A stretch of DNA of 64,000 nucleotides from Anaerolineae bacterium (GCA_028277515.1 JANQGC010000155.1:11983-75982), one strand, 5' to 3'. Counted from the first letter of the stretch, positions 52,941 to 61,591 are shown. Translations and numbers: made by a program. Notes: generated by a model from the sequence alone, not told the origin.

Positions 52941-53852
52941 TCAATAACCAAAAATCTGCGGCAAGTATATTTTCTTCTCATCCGGTAGCTCCACCGGTTC
53001 CTGGCGAAGGCTCAGAACCAGTTCTTCGGCGATGTCTACCGTGCTGGGACTGGTCAGAATAGAAACGCCATCCAGATAATCCGTCAAGGAATCGATCAAA
53101 TCAACAATGGCCTGGACATCCCCTTCCGTACGCACTTGTGCGCCGATCTGCAGGCCGGGATTGGCCGCACGAAGCTGCGGCACAATCGTCGTTACAAACG
53201 CTTCAACAACCGGCGGTTCCGTCTGCCGGCGCTGGATCTGCAAGATAAAATAATCGACGTAGGGAGCCATAGCCGGGCCGTGGGAGAGAGCAAAATCATG
53301 ATCGGGACCCAGCGCCAGGTCCAGGTTATAGGTGTCGGCTAATTCACGCATTTTTTGAATGCTACCCAGCGGATCGTCCCTTTCTTCAGGAGGCGTAGCT
53401 GGATTGTTCTCCAGGTTATAGCCGATCATATCGATCGTATCCGCCAGGTCGGGCAGATAAGTTTCCGCTTCGGAGATTGACTTAAAGACGACCATTTTGC
53501 GACCCTCAGTGATGCCCACAAGCTGCGGCGCCTGGCTGGGATGGTCCACGCGAGCAATATCATCATCACGGGCTTCGCTGTTGAAGAAGGGGACAAGGGG
53601 TGGGCCGATGAGCATTTCGATCCAGAGATCGGCCGTGGATGAATCCTTTTGCAAACCGCTGGCTTCAAAAGTTGTCCATGTCACCACGGACGTTAAAAGA
53701 GAAATTACACCTATCAAGAACAAGAAATGTGGAAATTTGATTTTTTCTTGACTTATACTCTTAAGGGCATTCTTGGGTTTTTTAAGAAATGAGCGTATAT
53801 ACTCCATTCGCACACTTATACCAAAATGATTTTGCAAAATCCATTCTCTCAT
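52941..53852 (-). CDS. Membrane-anchored protein with extracellular barrel-like domain, uncharacterised
   Basis: A 303-residue protein. After a basic N-terminal tail it has one helix (FPHFLFLIGVISLLTSVVTW), then a soluble domain of about 220 residues without cysteines. The segment DTIDMIGYNLENNPATPPEE, LGPDHDFALSHGP and DYFILQIQRR suggest a TIM-barrel-like glycosidase or sugar-binding fold, but I cannot name a family. Start at 53852 or 53807 is uncertain. It is divergent from the GrpB-GNAT gene. Confidence 0.7.
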   Translation of the reverse strand: MREWILQNHFGISVRMEYIRSFLKKPKNALKSISQEKIKFPHFLFLIGVISLLTSVVTWTTFEASGLQKDSSTADLWIEMLIGPPLVPFFNSEARDDDIARVDHPSQAPQLVGITEGRKMVVFKSISEAETYLPDLADTIDMIGYNLENNPATPPEERDDPLGSIQKMRELADTYNLDLALGPDHDFALSHGPAMAPYVDYFILQIQRRQTEPPVVEAFVTTIVPQLRAANPGLQIGAQVRTEGDVQAIVDLIDSLTDYLDGVSILTSPSTVDIAEELVLSLRQEPVELPDEKKIYLPQIFGY

Positions 53853-53873
53853 TCATAGCTTATGCTCTTTTAG

Positions 53874-53902
53874 TTGAGTAAGGCCTTTACTTTTCGTACA
53901 AT
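53874..53902 (+). promoter_or_regulatory. Promoter with seven-base -10 to ATG spacing, GrpB-GNAT gene
   Basis: TTGAGT (53874-53879), 17 bases, TACAAT (53897-53902), then TATCGTC and ATG 53910. The start point would lie on the ATG; no ribosome site is present. Confidence 0.6.
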
Positions 53903-53909
53903 TATCGTC

Positions 53910-54959
53910 ATGCATCGTCTGGTCGAAGTCGTCAATCACTCTCCCCAGTGGGTCGCCCTGTTCAATGACGAAACGGCTCAGTTGAATGTCGTCATGGCAC
54001 CGCAAATCCTGGCAGTTCATCACATCGGCAGCACCTCTGTCCCAGGTTTGAAGGCCAAGCCGATCCTTGATTTCCTGGTTGAGGTGCAGGAAATAGATGG
54101 TGTGGACAATTATAACCAGGCCATGAGCCGGATTGGTTATGAAGCATTAGGCGAGCATGGGCTGCCGCGCCGGCGCTATTTTCGTAAGTTGAAAAACAAT
54201 AAGCACACACACCACATACACATCTGGCAGCGCGGGGATGTTGAAGTCGAGCGCCACCTCGCATTTCGTGATTATTTAATTTCCCACCCGGCGCGAGCGG
54301 ATGCTTACGGCAAACTCAAAAATGGCCTGATCGCACAGTACGGCGGTGACAGAAATAAATATATCGACGGTAAGGATGATTTTTGTAAACAGATGGAAAA
54401 GGATGCTGTAGCCTGGCAAAGGTGGTTGAACAGTTATGTCTTGCAGCGCGGCCGTATTCGCCTTATCCCGCTAAACGCTGCCCAACTCTATTTCTGCCTC
54501 TGTAGACCGGATCAACTGCAAGCGGCTCTTGGCCTGCCTATCTCCAAAGCCATTGTGGAGCCGGCCGTTGTTCAGCATGCGCTACGGGTCAAAAAACAGC
54601 GTTTAATCAATTCGCCTGAGCAAGAATTTCCCTGGCACACCTACTGGCTCATTGTTATTGACTCTGCTCCTTTTGGCGCCGGTTTAATCGGCTTCAAGGG
54701 TACCCCGGACAACAATGGGGAAGTCGAGATCGGTTATGGCATTGATCCCTCCTGGCGTAACCAGGGGTTTACAACCGAAGCCGCAAAACTATTGGTTGAC
54801 TGGGCTTTAGAGCAAGAAAACTGTCAAGCAGTGACGGCCTGGAGTGACAAAGAAAATGTAGCTTCAGCACGCGTTCTACAAAAGGTGGGTATGCATTTGG
54901 GGCGGGAAACGGAAGACCAGTATTGCTGGGTGGTTGGAACCGGGGAAGATCACTCTTAA
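53910..54959 (+). CDS. GrpB (UPF0157) nucleotidyltransferase-like domain fused to GNAT acetyltransferase
   Basis: A 349-residue two-domain protein. Residues 1-165 are GrpB/UPF0157: VEVVNHSPQWVALFNDE, HHIGSTSVPGLKAKPILDFLV and HTHHIHIW. Residues 175-349 are GNAT: EIGYGIDPSWRNQGFTTEAAKLLVDW with acetyl-CoA loop R-N-Q-G-F. GrpB domains resemble nucleotidyltransferases of unknown substrate. ATG 53910 is chosen over TTG 53874, because a promoter ends seven bases upstream of it. The fusion suggests paired modification of one substrate, which is inference. Confidence 0.85.
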   Translation: MHRLVEVVNHSPQWVALFNDETAQLNVVMAPQILAVHHIGSTSVPGLKAKPILDFLVEVQEIDGVDNYNQAMSRIGYEALGEHGLPRRRYFRKLKNNKHTHHIHIWQRGDVEVERHLAFRDYLISHPARADAYGKLKNGLIAQYGGDRNKYIDGKDDFCKQMEKDAVAWQRWLNSYVLQRGRIRLIPLNAAQLYFCLCRPDQLQAALGLPISKAIVEPAVVQHALRVKKQRLINSPEQEFPWHTYWLIVIDSAPFGAGLIGFKGTPDNNGEVEIGYGIDPSWRNQGFTTEAAKLLVDWALEQENCQAVTAWSDKENVASARVLQKVGMHLGRETEDQYCWVVGTGEDHS

Positions 54960-55050
54960 TGGGTATAGGTCAAATGTGTAAAAATGGCACCTTAATATAG
55001 CTAGTTTGGCAAATCGACTCCATGCAATCTACCAAATCACGCCACATGAA

Positions 55051-55203
55051 ATGAAAATTCCAACACGCGATGAAGCAGAGAGATTGCTGACGGGAGATGG
55101 CAAACGCAATCCGGGGCCGTTTAAACACCGGTCTGGCATATTTCTAAAATTGATAGAAAATAAGGTCAATCATTCAAATCTGGAGGAATCAAAGAAGACC
55201 TGA
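55051..55203 (+). pseudogene. N-terminal fragment of an HD-domain phosphohydrolase
   Basis: The sequence begins MKIPTRDEAERLLTGDGKRN and GPF, which matches the opening of small HD-domain hydrolases (IPTREEAL...NPGPWVEHS). The HD motif region is replaced by KHRSGIFLKLIENKVNH, and the frame ends at 55203. It is probably a remnant. Confidence 0.45.
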
Positions 55204-55619
55204 TGAGTAAACAACAAGCACATGCACATAAACATCCGCCACGCTCAAAAAAAAGAAAACACCAGCCTGCTAAAAAAGAGCGTGGGTTCTGGTTAACAGC
55301 AGCCATCGTCATTGTCATCATACATGGATTGGCCATGCTTGGGGTCGTTTACGGACAACAGCTATTACGATCGGCCGACGCACCACCAACCTGGTTTGTA
55401 CTTTCTATCATCGCCGCAGCCATTGCCGACATCGTGGCCGGCGTTGCCCTCTGGCAATGGAAAAAATGGGGCTTGACCTTATATCTTGTCGCCACAATCA
55501 TCGTCATTGCCCTGGGAATCATGGCCACCGGTTTCGCCATGATGTGGACTTTCTCGCGGCTTATTCCCTTCGCCATCGTTGGTTATATTGTACGTTCCCG
55601 CTGGCAATACTTTGAGTAA
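55203..55619 (+). CDS. Small polytopic membrane protein
   Basis: A 138-residue protein with a very basic His/Lys-rich N-terminus (about 28 residues) and four hydrophobic segments (LTAAIVIVIIHGLAMLGVV, FVLSIIAAAIADIVAGVALW, LTLYLVATIIVIALGIM, LIPFAIVGYIV). It begins at the last base of the previous fragment (overlap TGATG) and its stop adjoins the next gene, so it is cotranscribed with the metallo-beta-lactamase protein. Function unknown. Confidence 0.75.
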   Translation: MSKQQAHAHKHPPRSKKRKHQPAKKERGFWLTAAIVIVIIHGLAMLGVVYGQQLLRSADAPPTWFVLSIIAAAIADIVAGVALWQWKKWGLTLYLVATIIVIALGIMATGFAMMWTFSRLIPFAIVGYIVRSRWQYFE

Positions 55620-56615
55620 ATGGATGAAACCAAACCGGTGCGCATCGAGCTGCCCGCAGGCAATCAGATGGGTACCGTTAACGCTTATCTTTTCGCCGAA
55701 CCGGAGCCAATCTTAATTGATACCGGTCTAAAAACAGACGAAAGCTGGGAAGCGCTACAGCTTGGATTGGCTGAGCATGGCCTGTCTGTTGTCGATATTT
55801 CCAGGGTGATCATCACCCATGCCCATGTCGATCATGATGGCCAGGCCGGGACAATCGTTAATCAGAGTGACGCAGACATATGGATTTCAGAATTAGGCAA
55901 GCCCTGGTTGCAGTATCAACAAGCATATCGTAAAAGGGGCGCGACCTATTACCGGGAACAATTTTTACCGGCGACTGGCCTTGATGGTGAGCAGCTTGAC
56001 CAGGTTGCCTCCGGATTCAACGTGATCGGCCAACAACGCGCGCCGATTCCGCCAGAGCGCATTCATGCCTTCCCAATTAATGGCACGCTGCAAATGGGTG
56101 GTAAGCCCTGGCAGGTGTTGTACACTCCCGGCCATTGCAGTATGCAAACCTGTTTTTATCAGCCGGAGAGCCGTCTATTGTTGTCGGCCGATATGCTGTT
56201 GGCAATCACACCCGTACCCGTTGTGGAAAGCCCACCAGAAGGATCGACAGAACGCGTCCCTGGCCTCCCTTTGTTCCTTGATTCACTCGATTTAATCGAA
56301 GGGTTGGAGGTAGACCTTGTCCTGCCCGGACATGGACGGCCGTTTAGCAATCACCGCCAGGTTATCCAGCGGCAAAGGGAGCGCATATTGATGCGCAAGG
56401 CGGAATGCCTGGGTTGGATCGAGGGTGGCGTGACAACGCCCATCGATCTTGTCGATAAAATGTATGCTCACCGCCCCCCGCAATACCGTTTTGCCGGCCT
56501 GTGGATGCTCATCGGTTATCTCGACCTGCTGCTGGCGGAGGGAGCCATTGAACAGCGCACCATTGGCGGCGTCTGGCATTATTATCCCAGGAGTGCGTAC
56601 AAGCGGGGCAAATGA
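55620..56615 (+). CDS. Metallo-beta-lactamase-fold hydrolase
   Basis: A 331-residue MBL-fold hydrolase. Metal ligands THAHVDHDG (H-x-H-x-D-H) and PGHCSMQ, plus VLPGHGRPFSNH, are present. It has a C-terminal extension of about 70 residues with a winged-helix look (LVDKMYAHRPPQYRFAGLWMLIGYLDLLLAEG), as in the LACTB2/glyoxalase II-like group. Start overlaps the previous stop (TAAATG). It is followed by a CoA-transferase after three bases, suggesting a thioesterase-like role in CoA metabolism (inference). Confidence 0.9.
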   Translation: MDETKPVRIELPAGNQMGTVNAYLFAEPEPILIDTGLKTDESWEALQLGLAEHGLSVVDISRVIITHAHVDHDGQAGTIVNQSDADIWISELGKPWLQYQQAYRKRGATYYREQFLPATGLDGEQLDQVASGFNVIGQQRAPIPPERIHAFPINGTLQMGGKPWQVLYTPGHCSMQTCFYQPESRLLLSADMLLAITPVPVVESPPEGSTERVPGLPLFLDSLDLIEGLEVDLVLPGHGRPFSNHRQVIQRQRERILMRKAECLGWIEGGVTTPIDLVDKMYAHRPPQYRFAGLWMLIGYLDLLLAEGAIEQRTIGGVWHYYPRSAYKRGK

Positions 56616-56618
56616 GCC

Positions 56619-57806
56619 ATGAGTAGCCCGTTGTCCTCTCTGCGCGTTCTGGACTTCACCACTCTCCTTCCAGGACCCTGGGCTACGATGATACTTGCCG
56701 ATCTAGGGGCCGATGTTCTGCGCATTGAAGCACCCAACCGTTCCGACATAGTGCGCTTGGTGCCACCTTTTGATGGGGAGGTGTCAGCCTGGCACGGCAC
56801 GCTCAACCGCTCAAAACGGTCGCTGACCCTCGATCTCAAAAAAACCGGAGCGCAAGAAATTGTGCAGCGCCTGATCACGGATGGTGGTTATGACATTGTC
56901 ATTGAGCAGTTTCGGCCGGGGGTCATGGATCGTCTAGGCATCGGATATGATAGTTTAAGCACTAGCAATCCAAAGCTGATCTATTGTTCCATCACCGGAT
57001 ATGGGCAAAACGGGCCTTTGCGGGATCGGGCCGGGCATGATATCAATTTCCTGGCGCTCTCAGGAATTATGAGTCATTCCGGCAGGCGTGGAGGCGGACC
57101 ATCACCGCTGGGTGTGCAGTTGGCGGATATCGGTGGTGGTTCCCTGGGATCGCTGGTTGGGCTGCTCGCCGCTGTTATCCAGCGCCAGGTTAGCGGACAG
57201 GGACAAATGGTGGATATCAGTATGCTGGATATGATGCTGGCCTGGCAGACGCATATCATCAGCCAATACCTGGTTGGCCAGGAGACGCCACAACGCGAAA
57301 CCATGCCTCTCAATGGCGGCGGAGCTTATGATTTTTATGAAACGGCCGACGGCCGCTTCCTCTCCGTGGGCAGCCTTGAGCCTAAATTTTGGACCGGATT
57401 TTGCCAGGCTATCGGCCGTCCCGATCTAATCAATAAGGGATATTCTCAGGACGGGCGAGAATTGCTTGCCCTGAAAAAAGAAATTGCCGGCTGCATCATG
57501 GCGCGGACGTTAGAAGATTGGACAACGTTATTTTCCGGTCTTGATCTTTGTGTGGAGCCGGTATTAGATATTGCCGAGATCGCCAACCATCCTCAAGTCG
57601 AGGCAAGAGAGATGATCGTCGCTGTTGAGAAAGGGGACGGAACACTGCAAAGACAGGTGGGTTCCCCCTTCAAATTTTCCGCAGGGCAGGCCACATACAA
57701 ACATATTGGTGTTAAACCGGGCGTGCATTCCAATGAAGTGTTAGCCGACATCGGGTACAATGAAGGAGAAATCGCAGCCTTCCGCCGAAAAGGAATATTG
57801 GGGTGA
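56619..57806 (+). CDS. CaiB/BaiF family (class III) CoA-transferase
   Basis: A 395-residue class III CoA-transferase. The signature LRVLDFTTLLPGPWATMILADLGADVLRIE, then RSKRSLTLDLK and GYGQNGPLRDRAGHDINFLA, are standard; the catalytic aspartate lies in the DISMLD segment (about residue 200). It moves CoA between carboxylic acids. The operon with MBL hydrolase and AidB-like dehydrogenase implies degradation of an acyl or aromatic acid, or salvage. Substrate unknown. Confidence 0.93.
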   Translation: MSSPLSSLRVLDFTTLLPGPWATMILADLGADVLRIEAPNRSDIVRLVPPFDGEVSAWHGTLNRSKRSLTLDLKKTGAQEIVQRLITDGGYDIVIEQFRPGVMDRLGIGYDSLSTSNPKLIYCSITGYGQNGPLRDRAGHDINFLALSGIMSHSGRRGGGPSPLGVQLADIGGGSLGSLVGLLAAVIQRQVSGQGQMVDISMLDMMLAWQTHIISQYLVGQETPQRETMPLNGGGAYDFYETADGRFLSVGSLEPKFWTGFCQAIGRPDLINKGYSQDGRELLALKKEIAGCIMARTLEDWTTLFSGLDLCVEPVLDIAEIANHPQVEAREMIVAVEKGDGTLQRQVGSPFKFSAGQATYKHIGVKPGVHSNEVLADIGYNEGEIAAFRRKGILG

Positions 57807-57809
57807 ATC

Positions 57810-59516
57810 ATGGAGATAAAATCCTTCAACCAACCGCCACCAGAATTGGGAAACCAATATGAGCAAGATCGCATCCTGCGTTCTTATTTACGCCGTACCC
57901 TACCGCCGGAGATGTTGGATATGATCAAACCGGCACTGCACGATCTGGGTGGGCAAGCCGGAGGATTACTATACGAACTCCAATTGGCGGACCGCTTAAA
58001 TGAACCGGTTCTCACCCAGTGGGCTGCCTGGGGAGAACGGATCGACCACATTGAGGTGACGCCTTTGTGGAAAGAAGCGGAGCGCCTGGCAGCGACTTAT
58101 GGGGTCGTCGCTGCCGCTTATGAACAACAATTCGGCCGTTTTTCGCGCCCTTACCAATTCACCCTGGCCTACCTTTTCCACCCCTCAACCGACGTTTATA
58201 CCTGCCCATTGGCCATGACCGATGGCGCGGCGCGTACCCTGCTTAATTCCGGCAATCAGCAACTCATTGACAGGGCTGTCCCCCGCCTTACCAGCCGCGA
58301 TCCGCGCCAATTTTGGACCAGTGGGCAATGGATGACGGAAACGACCGGCGGGTCCGATGTCGGCCGTTCGGAAACAACCGCCCGGCAGGATGCGGAAGGC
58401 GTATGGCGTTTGTACGGCCGTAAATGGTTTACCTCGGCCACAACCTCACAAATAGCCTTGACGCTTGCCCGTCCCACAGGCAACCCTCAAGGCGGCCGTG
58501 GACTGGCCATGTTTTACATTGAATTACGCGATGGGCAAGGCAAGCTGCAAAATATTCGGGTGAACCGGCTGAAAGATAAGCTAGGCACACGAAAAGTACC
58601 AACGGCCGAACTGACCCTGGAAGGCGCTCCGGCTATCCCGGTGAGCGGCCTGACCCACGGCACGCGCAATATCGTGCCTATGCTGCACCTCACCCGCACC
58701 TGGAATGCCGTGACGGCCGCCTCCTTTATGCGCCGTGGTCTGGCCCTGGCCCGTAACTATGCGGCCAAACGATTCGCGTTCGGCGCAACTCTGGCCGAGC
58801 AGCCTTTACATTTAGATACATTGGCCCGCGTTCAGGCGGAGTTTGAAGCGGCTTTCCATTTGAGTTTTTACCTGACCGAACTGATCGGCCGTGACGAGAC
58901 AGGTCACATCAGTGAAGATGAAACTGCTTTACTGCGCCTGCTGACCTCCGTCACCAAATTGACCACCGCCAAACAAGCAGTGAGCGCGGCCAGCGAAATC
59001 CTGGAATCTTTCGGCGGTGCCGGCTATGTGGAGGATACAGGACTGCCCATGCTGCTGCGTGATGCGCAGGTCCTGCCTATTTGGGAAGGAACAACCAACG
59101 TGTTATCCTTGGATCTCATTCGCGCTTTGCATAAAAGCGGCGGGTTCGCCGCCCTTAAACGAAAGATAAAACAATCCGTGAGCACCGCGCGAGAGGACCA
59201 ATTGAGCAACTGTGGTTTAATTGCATTAGAAGCACTCGACCAGGCCGAACATTGGCTACAGCAGGCCGTTTTAACCGGCCGGCCGGCAGTTGAAGCAGGT
59301 GCAAGACGCTTCGCCTTAACGATTGGCCGGTCCTTACAGCTTGCTTTGTTGGTCGAACAGGCTCAATGGTCGCTGGATCATGAGGGCGAAGGCCGTGCCC
59401 GTGCGGCGGCGCGCTGTTTCGCACATTCACAAATCAATCACATTATTGAAAATGAGATTGATGAAATGGCGGCGTTGGCTAATGATCTTCCACTGCAATT
59501 GGAGGAAACCAGGTAA
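57810..59516 (+). CDS. Acyl-CoA dehydrogenase family protein, AidB-like
   Basis: A 568-residue flavoprotein of the acyl-CoA dehydrogenase superfamily, AidB branch: WTSGQWMTETTGGSDVGRS, LYGRKWFTSATT, TRTWNAVTAASFMRRGLALA and the C-terminal EGTTNVLSLDLIRAL. AidB binds DNA and FAD and belongs to the adaptive response to alkylation, but family members also act in fatty acid or isovalerate metabolism. It is long because of an N-terminal extension of about 90 residues. It follows the CoA-transferase by three bases. Many CGGCCG hexamers fall in this gene. Confidence 0.9.
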   Translation: MEIKSFNQPPPELGNQYEQDRILRSYLRRTLPPEMLDMIKPALHDLGGQAGGLLYELQLADRLNEPVLTQWAAWGERIDHIEVTPLWKEAERLAATYGVVAAAYEQQFGRFSRPYQFTLAYLFHPSTDVYTCPLAMTDGAARTLLNSGNQQLIDRAVPRLTSRDPRQFWTSGQWMTETTGGSDVGRSETTARQDAEGVWRLYGRKWFTSATTSQIALTLARPTGNPQGGRGLAMFYIELRDGQGKLQNIRVNRLKDKLGTRKVPTAELTLEGAPAIPVSGLTHGTRNIVPMLHLTRTWNAVTAASFMRRGLALARNYAAKRFAFGATLAEQPLHLDTLARVQAEFEAAFHLSFYLTELIGRDETGHISEDETALLRLLTSVTKLTTAKQAVSAASEILESFGGAGYVEDTGLPMLLRDAQVLPIWEGTTNVLSLDLIRALHKSGGFAALKRKIKQSVSTAREDQLSNCGLIALEALDQAEHWLQQAVLTGRPAVEAGARRFALTIGRSLQLALLVEQAQWSLDHEGEGRARAAARCFAHSQINHIIENEIDEMAALANDLPLQLEETR

Positions 59517-59520
59517 GAAA

Positions 59521-59829
59521 TTGCATATCAACGGCTCCTTATTTCTCGTCGGCACCGGTATTGGACTGCTCATCGCCTTAATTGGCGGGATCGTCGAATA
59601 TTGGATCAGTCTTCGGCATGGTGCGCAAGAAGGTGGACAGCGGCTGCCGGGCTGCCTGCTTTTCGTTGGCGGTGGCCTGGGGGTAGCCGGCATCATCGCT
59701 GTTATCACTTCGCTGATCATAAACCAGGGAATAACGGACGCATTAATTGTAGGTGCAGGCACTCTGACCGGATTTTATGCCGGCTTTTTCTTGTTATTCA
59801 GCATATGGTTCTTGTTAAACCGCCAATAG
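59521..59829 (+). CDS. Small three-helix membrane protein
   Basis: A protein of 102 residues starting at TTG 59521, four bases after the dehydrogenase stop, with AGGTAAG upstream. Three hydrophobic segments (LFLVGTGIGLLIALIGGIVEYW, GLGVAGIIAVITSLII, ALIVGAGTLTGFYAGFFLLFSIW) and no cytoplasmic domain. The frame is open further upstream, but that overlaps the dehydrogenase. Function unknown. Confidence 0.65.
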   Translation: MHINGSLFLVGTGIGLLIALIGGIVEYWISLRHGAQEGGQRLPGCLLFVGGGLGVAGIIAVITSLIINQGITDALIVGAGTLTGFYAGFFLLFSIWFLLNRQ

Positions 59830-59880
59830 AACTACTCATAAATAAATCTGTTTCAAATTCTGAAGAAAGCGGTAGTTAGG

Positions 59881-60551
59881 ATGAAACGAATTTTATTTGA
59901 AGATGAACACTTAATGTTCCAAGACGCATTCCGACGCTTTGTAGGCCAGGAAATCGCACCTTTCCACGAAGATTGGGAAAAAGATGGCCTTGTTCCACGC
60001 TAGATTTGGCGCCAGGCCGGCCAGCTTGGATCTTTATGTGCCGAACTCTTTTTCAACGATGTCCAGGTCCCGGTTCAAAACTTGCTAGGCGAGGAGGGCG
60101 TCGGTTTCTATTACTTGATGAGCATGCTGCCCAGGAACGGCTGTCTGTGGCTGTCATCGCCGTTGCCGCCTGCGAAACGGCATTGGAGCACACCATTCAA
60201 TACTGTCGCGAACGAACGGCTTTCGGCCGGCCCATCGGCCGTTTTCAAAACAGCCGTTTCAAATTGGCTGAAATGAAGACCGAAACGCAAATCGCCCGTG
60301 TATTTGTTGATCGCTGTATTGAGGCATTAAATACCGGCAACTTAACGGCCGAAGAAGCAGCGATGGCTAAATGGTGGACAACAGAACTACAGCAGAAGGT
60401 CGTCGACCAATGCTTGCAGCTGCATGGCGGGTATGGCTATATGTTGGAATATCCGATCGCCAGGGCTTATTTGGATTCGCGGGTGCAAACAATTTATGCC
60501 GGGACGTCGGAAATAATGAAGGAAATCATCGGCCGTTCGCTAAATTTGTAA
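59881..60551 (+). pseudogene. Decayed acyl-CoA dehydrogenase
   Basis: Three lesions break this gene. From ATG 59881 the frame reads MKRILFEDEHLMFQDAFRRF, then TAG at 60001-60003 after GLVPR, where a residue such as Glu is expected. Next is an abrupt jump from RQAGQLGS to AELFFNDVQVPVQNLLGEEG, removing about 150 codons of the FAD domain. Near 60132 a one-base loss shifts the frame to QERLSVAVIAVAACETAL, after which the C-terminus (HTIQYCRERTAFGRP, GGYGYMLEYPIARAYLDSRVQ) is intact to 60551. Confidence 0.85.
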
Positions 60552-60562
60552 CTCATTTGTAA

Positions 60563-60644
60563 CGCATACTTTCCAGCTTGCGAATATATAAACAAACTGG
60601 AAAGTTTGTTCTACAGTAGCGCATGCTTTCTAGCTTGCGCCGGA
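60563..60644. repeat. Hairpin repeat with CTTTCCAGCTTGCG opening, copy 2
   Basis: Contains ACTTTCCAGCTTGCG, the hairpin AACAAACT-GGAA-AGTTTGTT (60591-60610) followed by CTACAGTA, and a second partial CTTTCTAGCTTGCG. Its stem differs from copy 1 by a C-G to A-T pair change. Confidence 0.65.
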
Positions 60645-60654
60645 AAAATACCTG

Positions 60655-60993
60655 ATGTCAGAAATAACTTTAAGGGAATGCCAAAAAATCGTTGATCAAT
60701 GGATTCAAGAAATCGGCGTGCGTTATTATTCGGAGTTGACCAACACGGCCGTGTTGATGGAAGAGGTTGGTGAAGTAGCACGCATCATGGCTCGGGTTTA
60801 CGGCGAGCAAAGCTTTAAAAAAAGTGATGAGCGTTACGATTTAGCCGACGAGTTTGCCGATGTTTTCTTTGTCCTGGTCTGCCTGGCCAACCAAACGGGC
60901 GTCGACCTTACCGCCGCCTTCCGAAAAAATATGGCCAAGAAGACAGGGCGGGATAAGGAAAGGCACCTCAATAATCCGAAATTACGTGAATAG
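60655..60993 (+). CDS. MazG-type nucleotide pyrophosphohydrolase
   Basis: A 112-residue all-alpha NTP pyrophosphohydrolase. The metal-binding motifs are EEVGE (about residues 37-41) and DEFADVF (about 66-72), giving E-x3-E and E-x2-D. This size matches the single-domain MazG-like or RS21-C6 group that clears non-canonical dNTPs. The ATG is immediately behind the hairpin repeat and no ribosome site is visible. Confidence 0.9.
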   Translation: MSEITLRECQKIVDQWIQEIGVRYYSELTNTAVLMEEVGEVARIMARVYGEQSFKKSDERYDLADEFADVFFVLVCLANQTGVDLTAAFRKNMAKKTGRDKERHLNNPKLRE

Positions 60994-61006
60994 GAGGGAT
61001 TTATAA

Positions 61007-61516
61007 TTAATCACTGGAAACCGCTTTCTCCTGGGGTGATTCTTCCTGTTCATTCTGTTCTTGCAATGTCGCATGATCTGCCTGTAGTTTAAGCAGTCCA
61101 TTGCGCACCACTGCTAAAGAGCGCAAGAGATCCTCTTCCAAATTGGCCAGGACTTCCATCACATAAACATCAGCATCCTGGCGCATTAAACCGGCATCAT
61201 GGCGTGCTCTATCGAGGATATGGTCCGCTCGCTGTTGGGCGGCACTGGTGATCACCTCCCGGTTGACCAACTCGCTCGCTTCCTGCTTGGCCAGGTTGCG
61301 AATACGGTCAGCCTCTTCATGGGCTTGTGCCAATATCCGCTCTTTCTCACTTTCAATCCTTGCGGCTCTTTTAATTTCTTCAGGCACGGTCACCCGCATC
61401 TGGTCAACAATGCCGAATATTTTGTTTTCATCCACAAGTAAATAAGCACTGAGTGGGAGCCGATTGCTATCGTTTAGAACCTGTTCTAAGCGATCGACCA
61501 GATGTTGAATATCCAT
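61007..61516 (-). CDS. DivIVA/F0-b-like coiled-coil protein
   Basis: A 169-residue acidic protein, predicted mostly coiled coil from residue 55 to 150 (ESEKERILAQAHEEADRIRN, ASELVNREVITSAAQQRADHIL). A short N-terminal domain contains LPLSAYLLVDENKIFGIVDQM. It has no membrane helix. Such proteins stand next to coaD and recG in many Gram-positive and Chloroflexota genomes. Function unknown; a cell-division or scaffolding role is possible. Confidence 0.82.
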   Translation of the reverse strand: MDIQHLVDRLEQVLNDSNRLPLSAYLLVDENKIFGIVDQMRVTVPEEIKRAARIESEKERILAQAHEEADRIRNLAKQEASELVNREVITSAAQQRADHILDRARHDAGLMRQDADVYVMEVLANLEEDLLRSLAVVRNGLLKLQADHATLQEQNEQEESPQEKAVSSD

Positions 61517-61591
61517 AATAATTCCCCATTAGCCAGGTTTTTTCTTTGGAATGGCAATTCGTCCTTTACGCTAATTATAAATGTTAAATCC

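Noticed and set aside
60001..60003. TAG in the acyl-CoA dehydrogenase as a recoded codon
   Set aside because: The same gene has a deletion and a frameshift, and no special structure follows the TAG.
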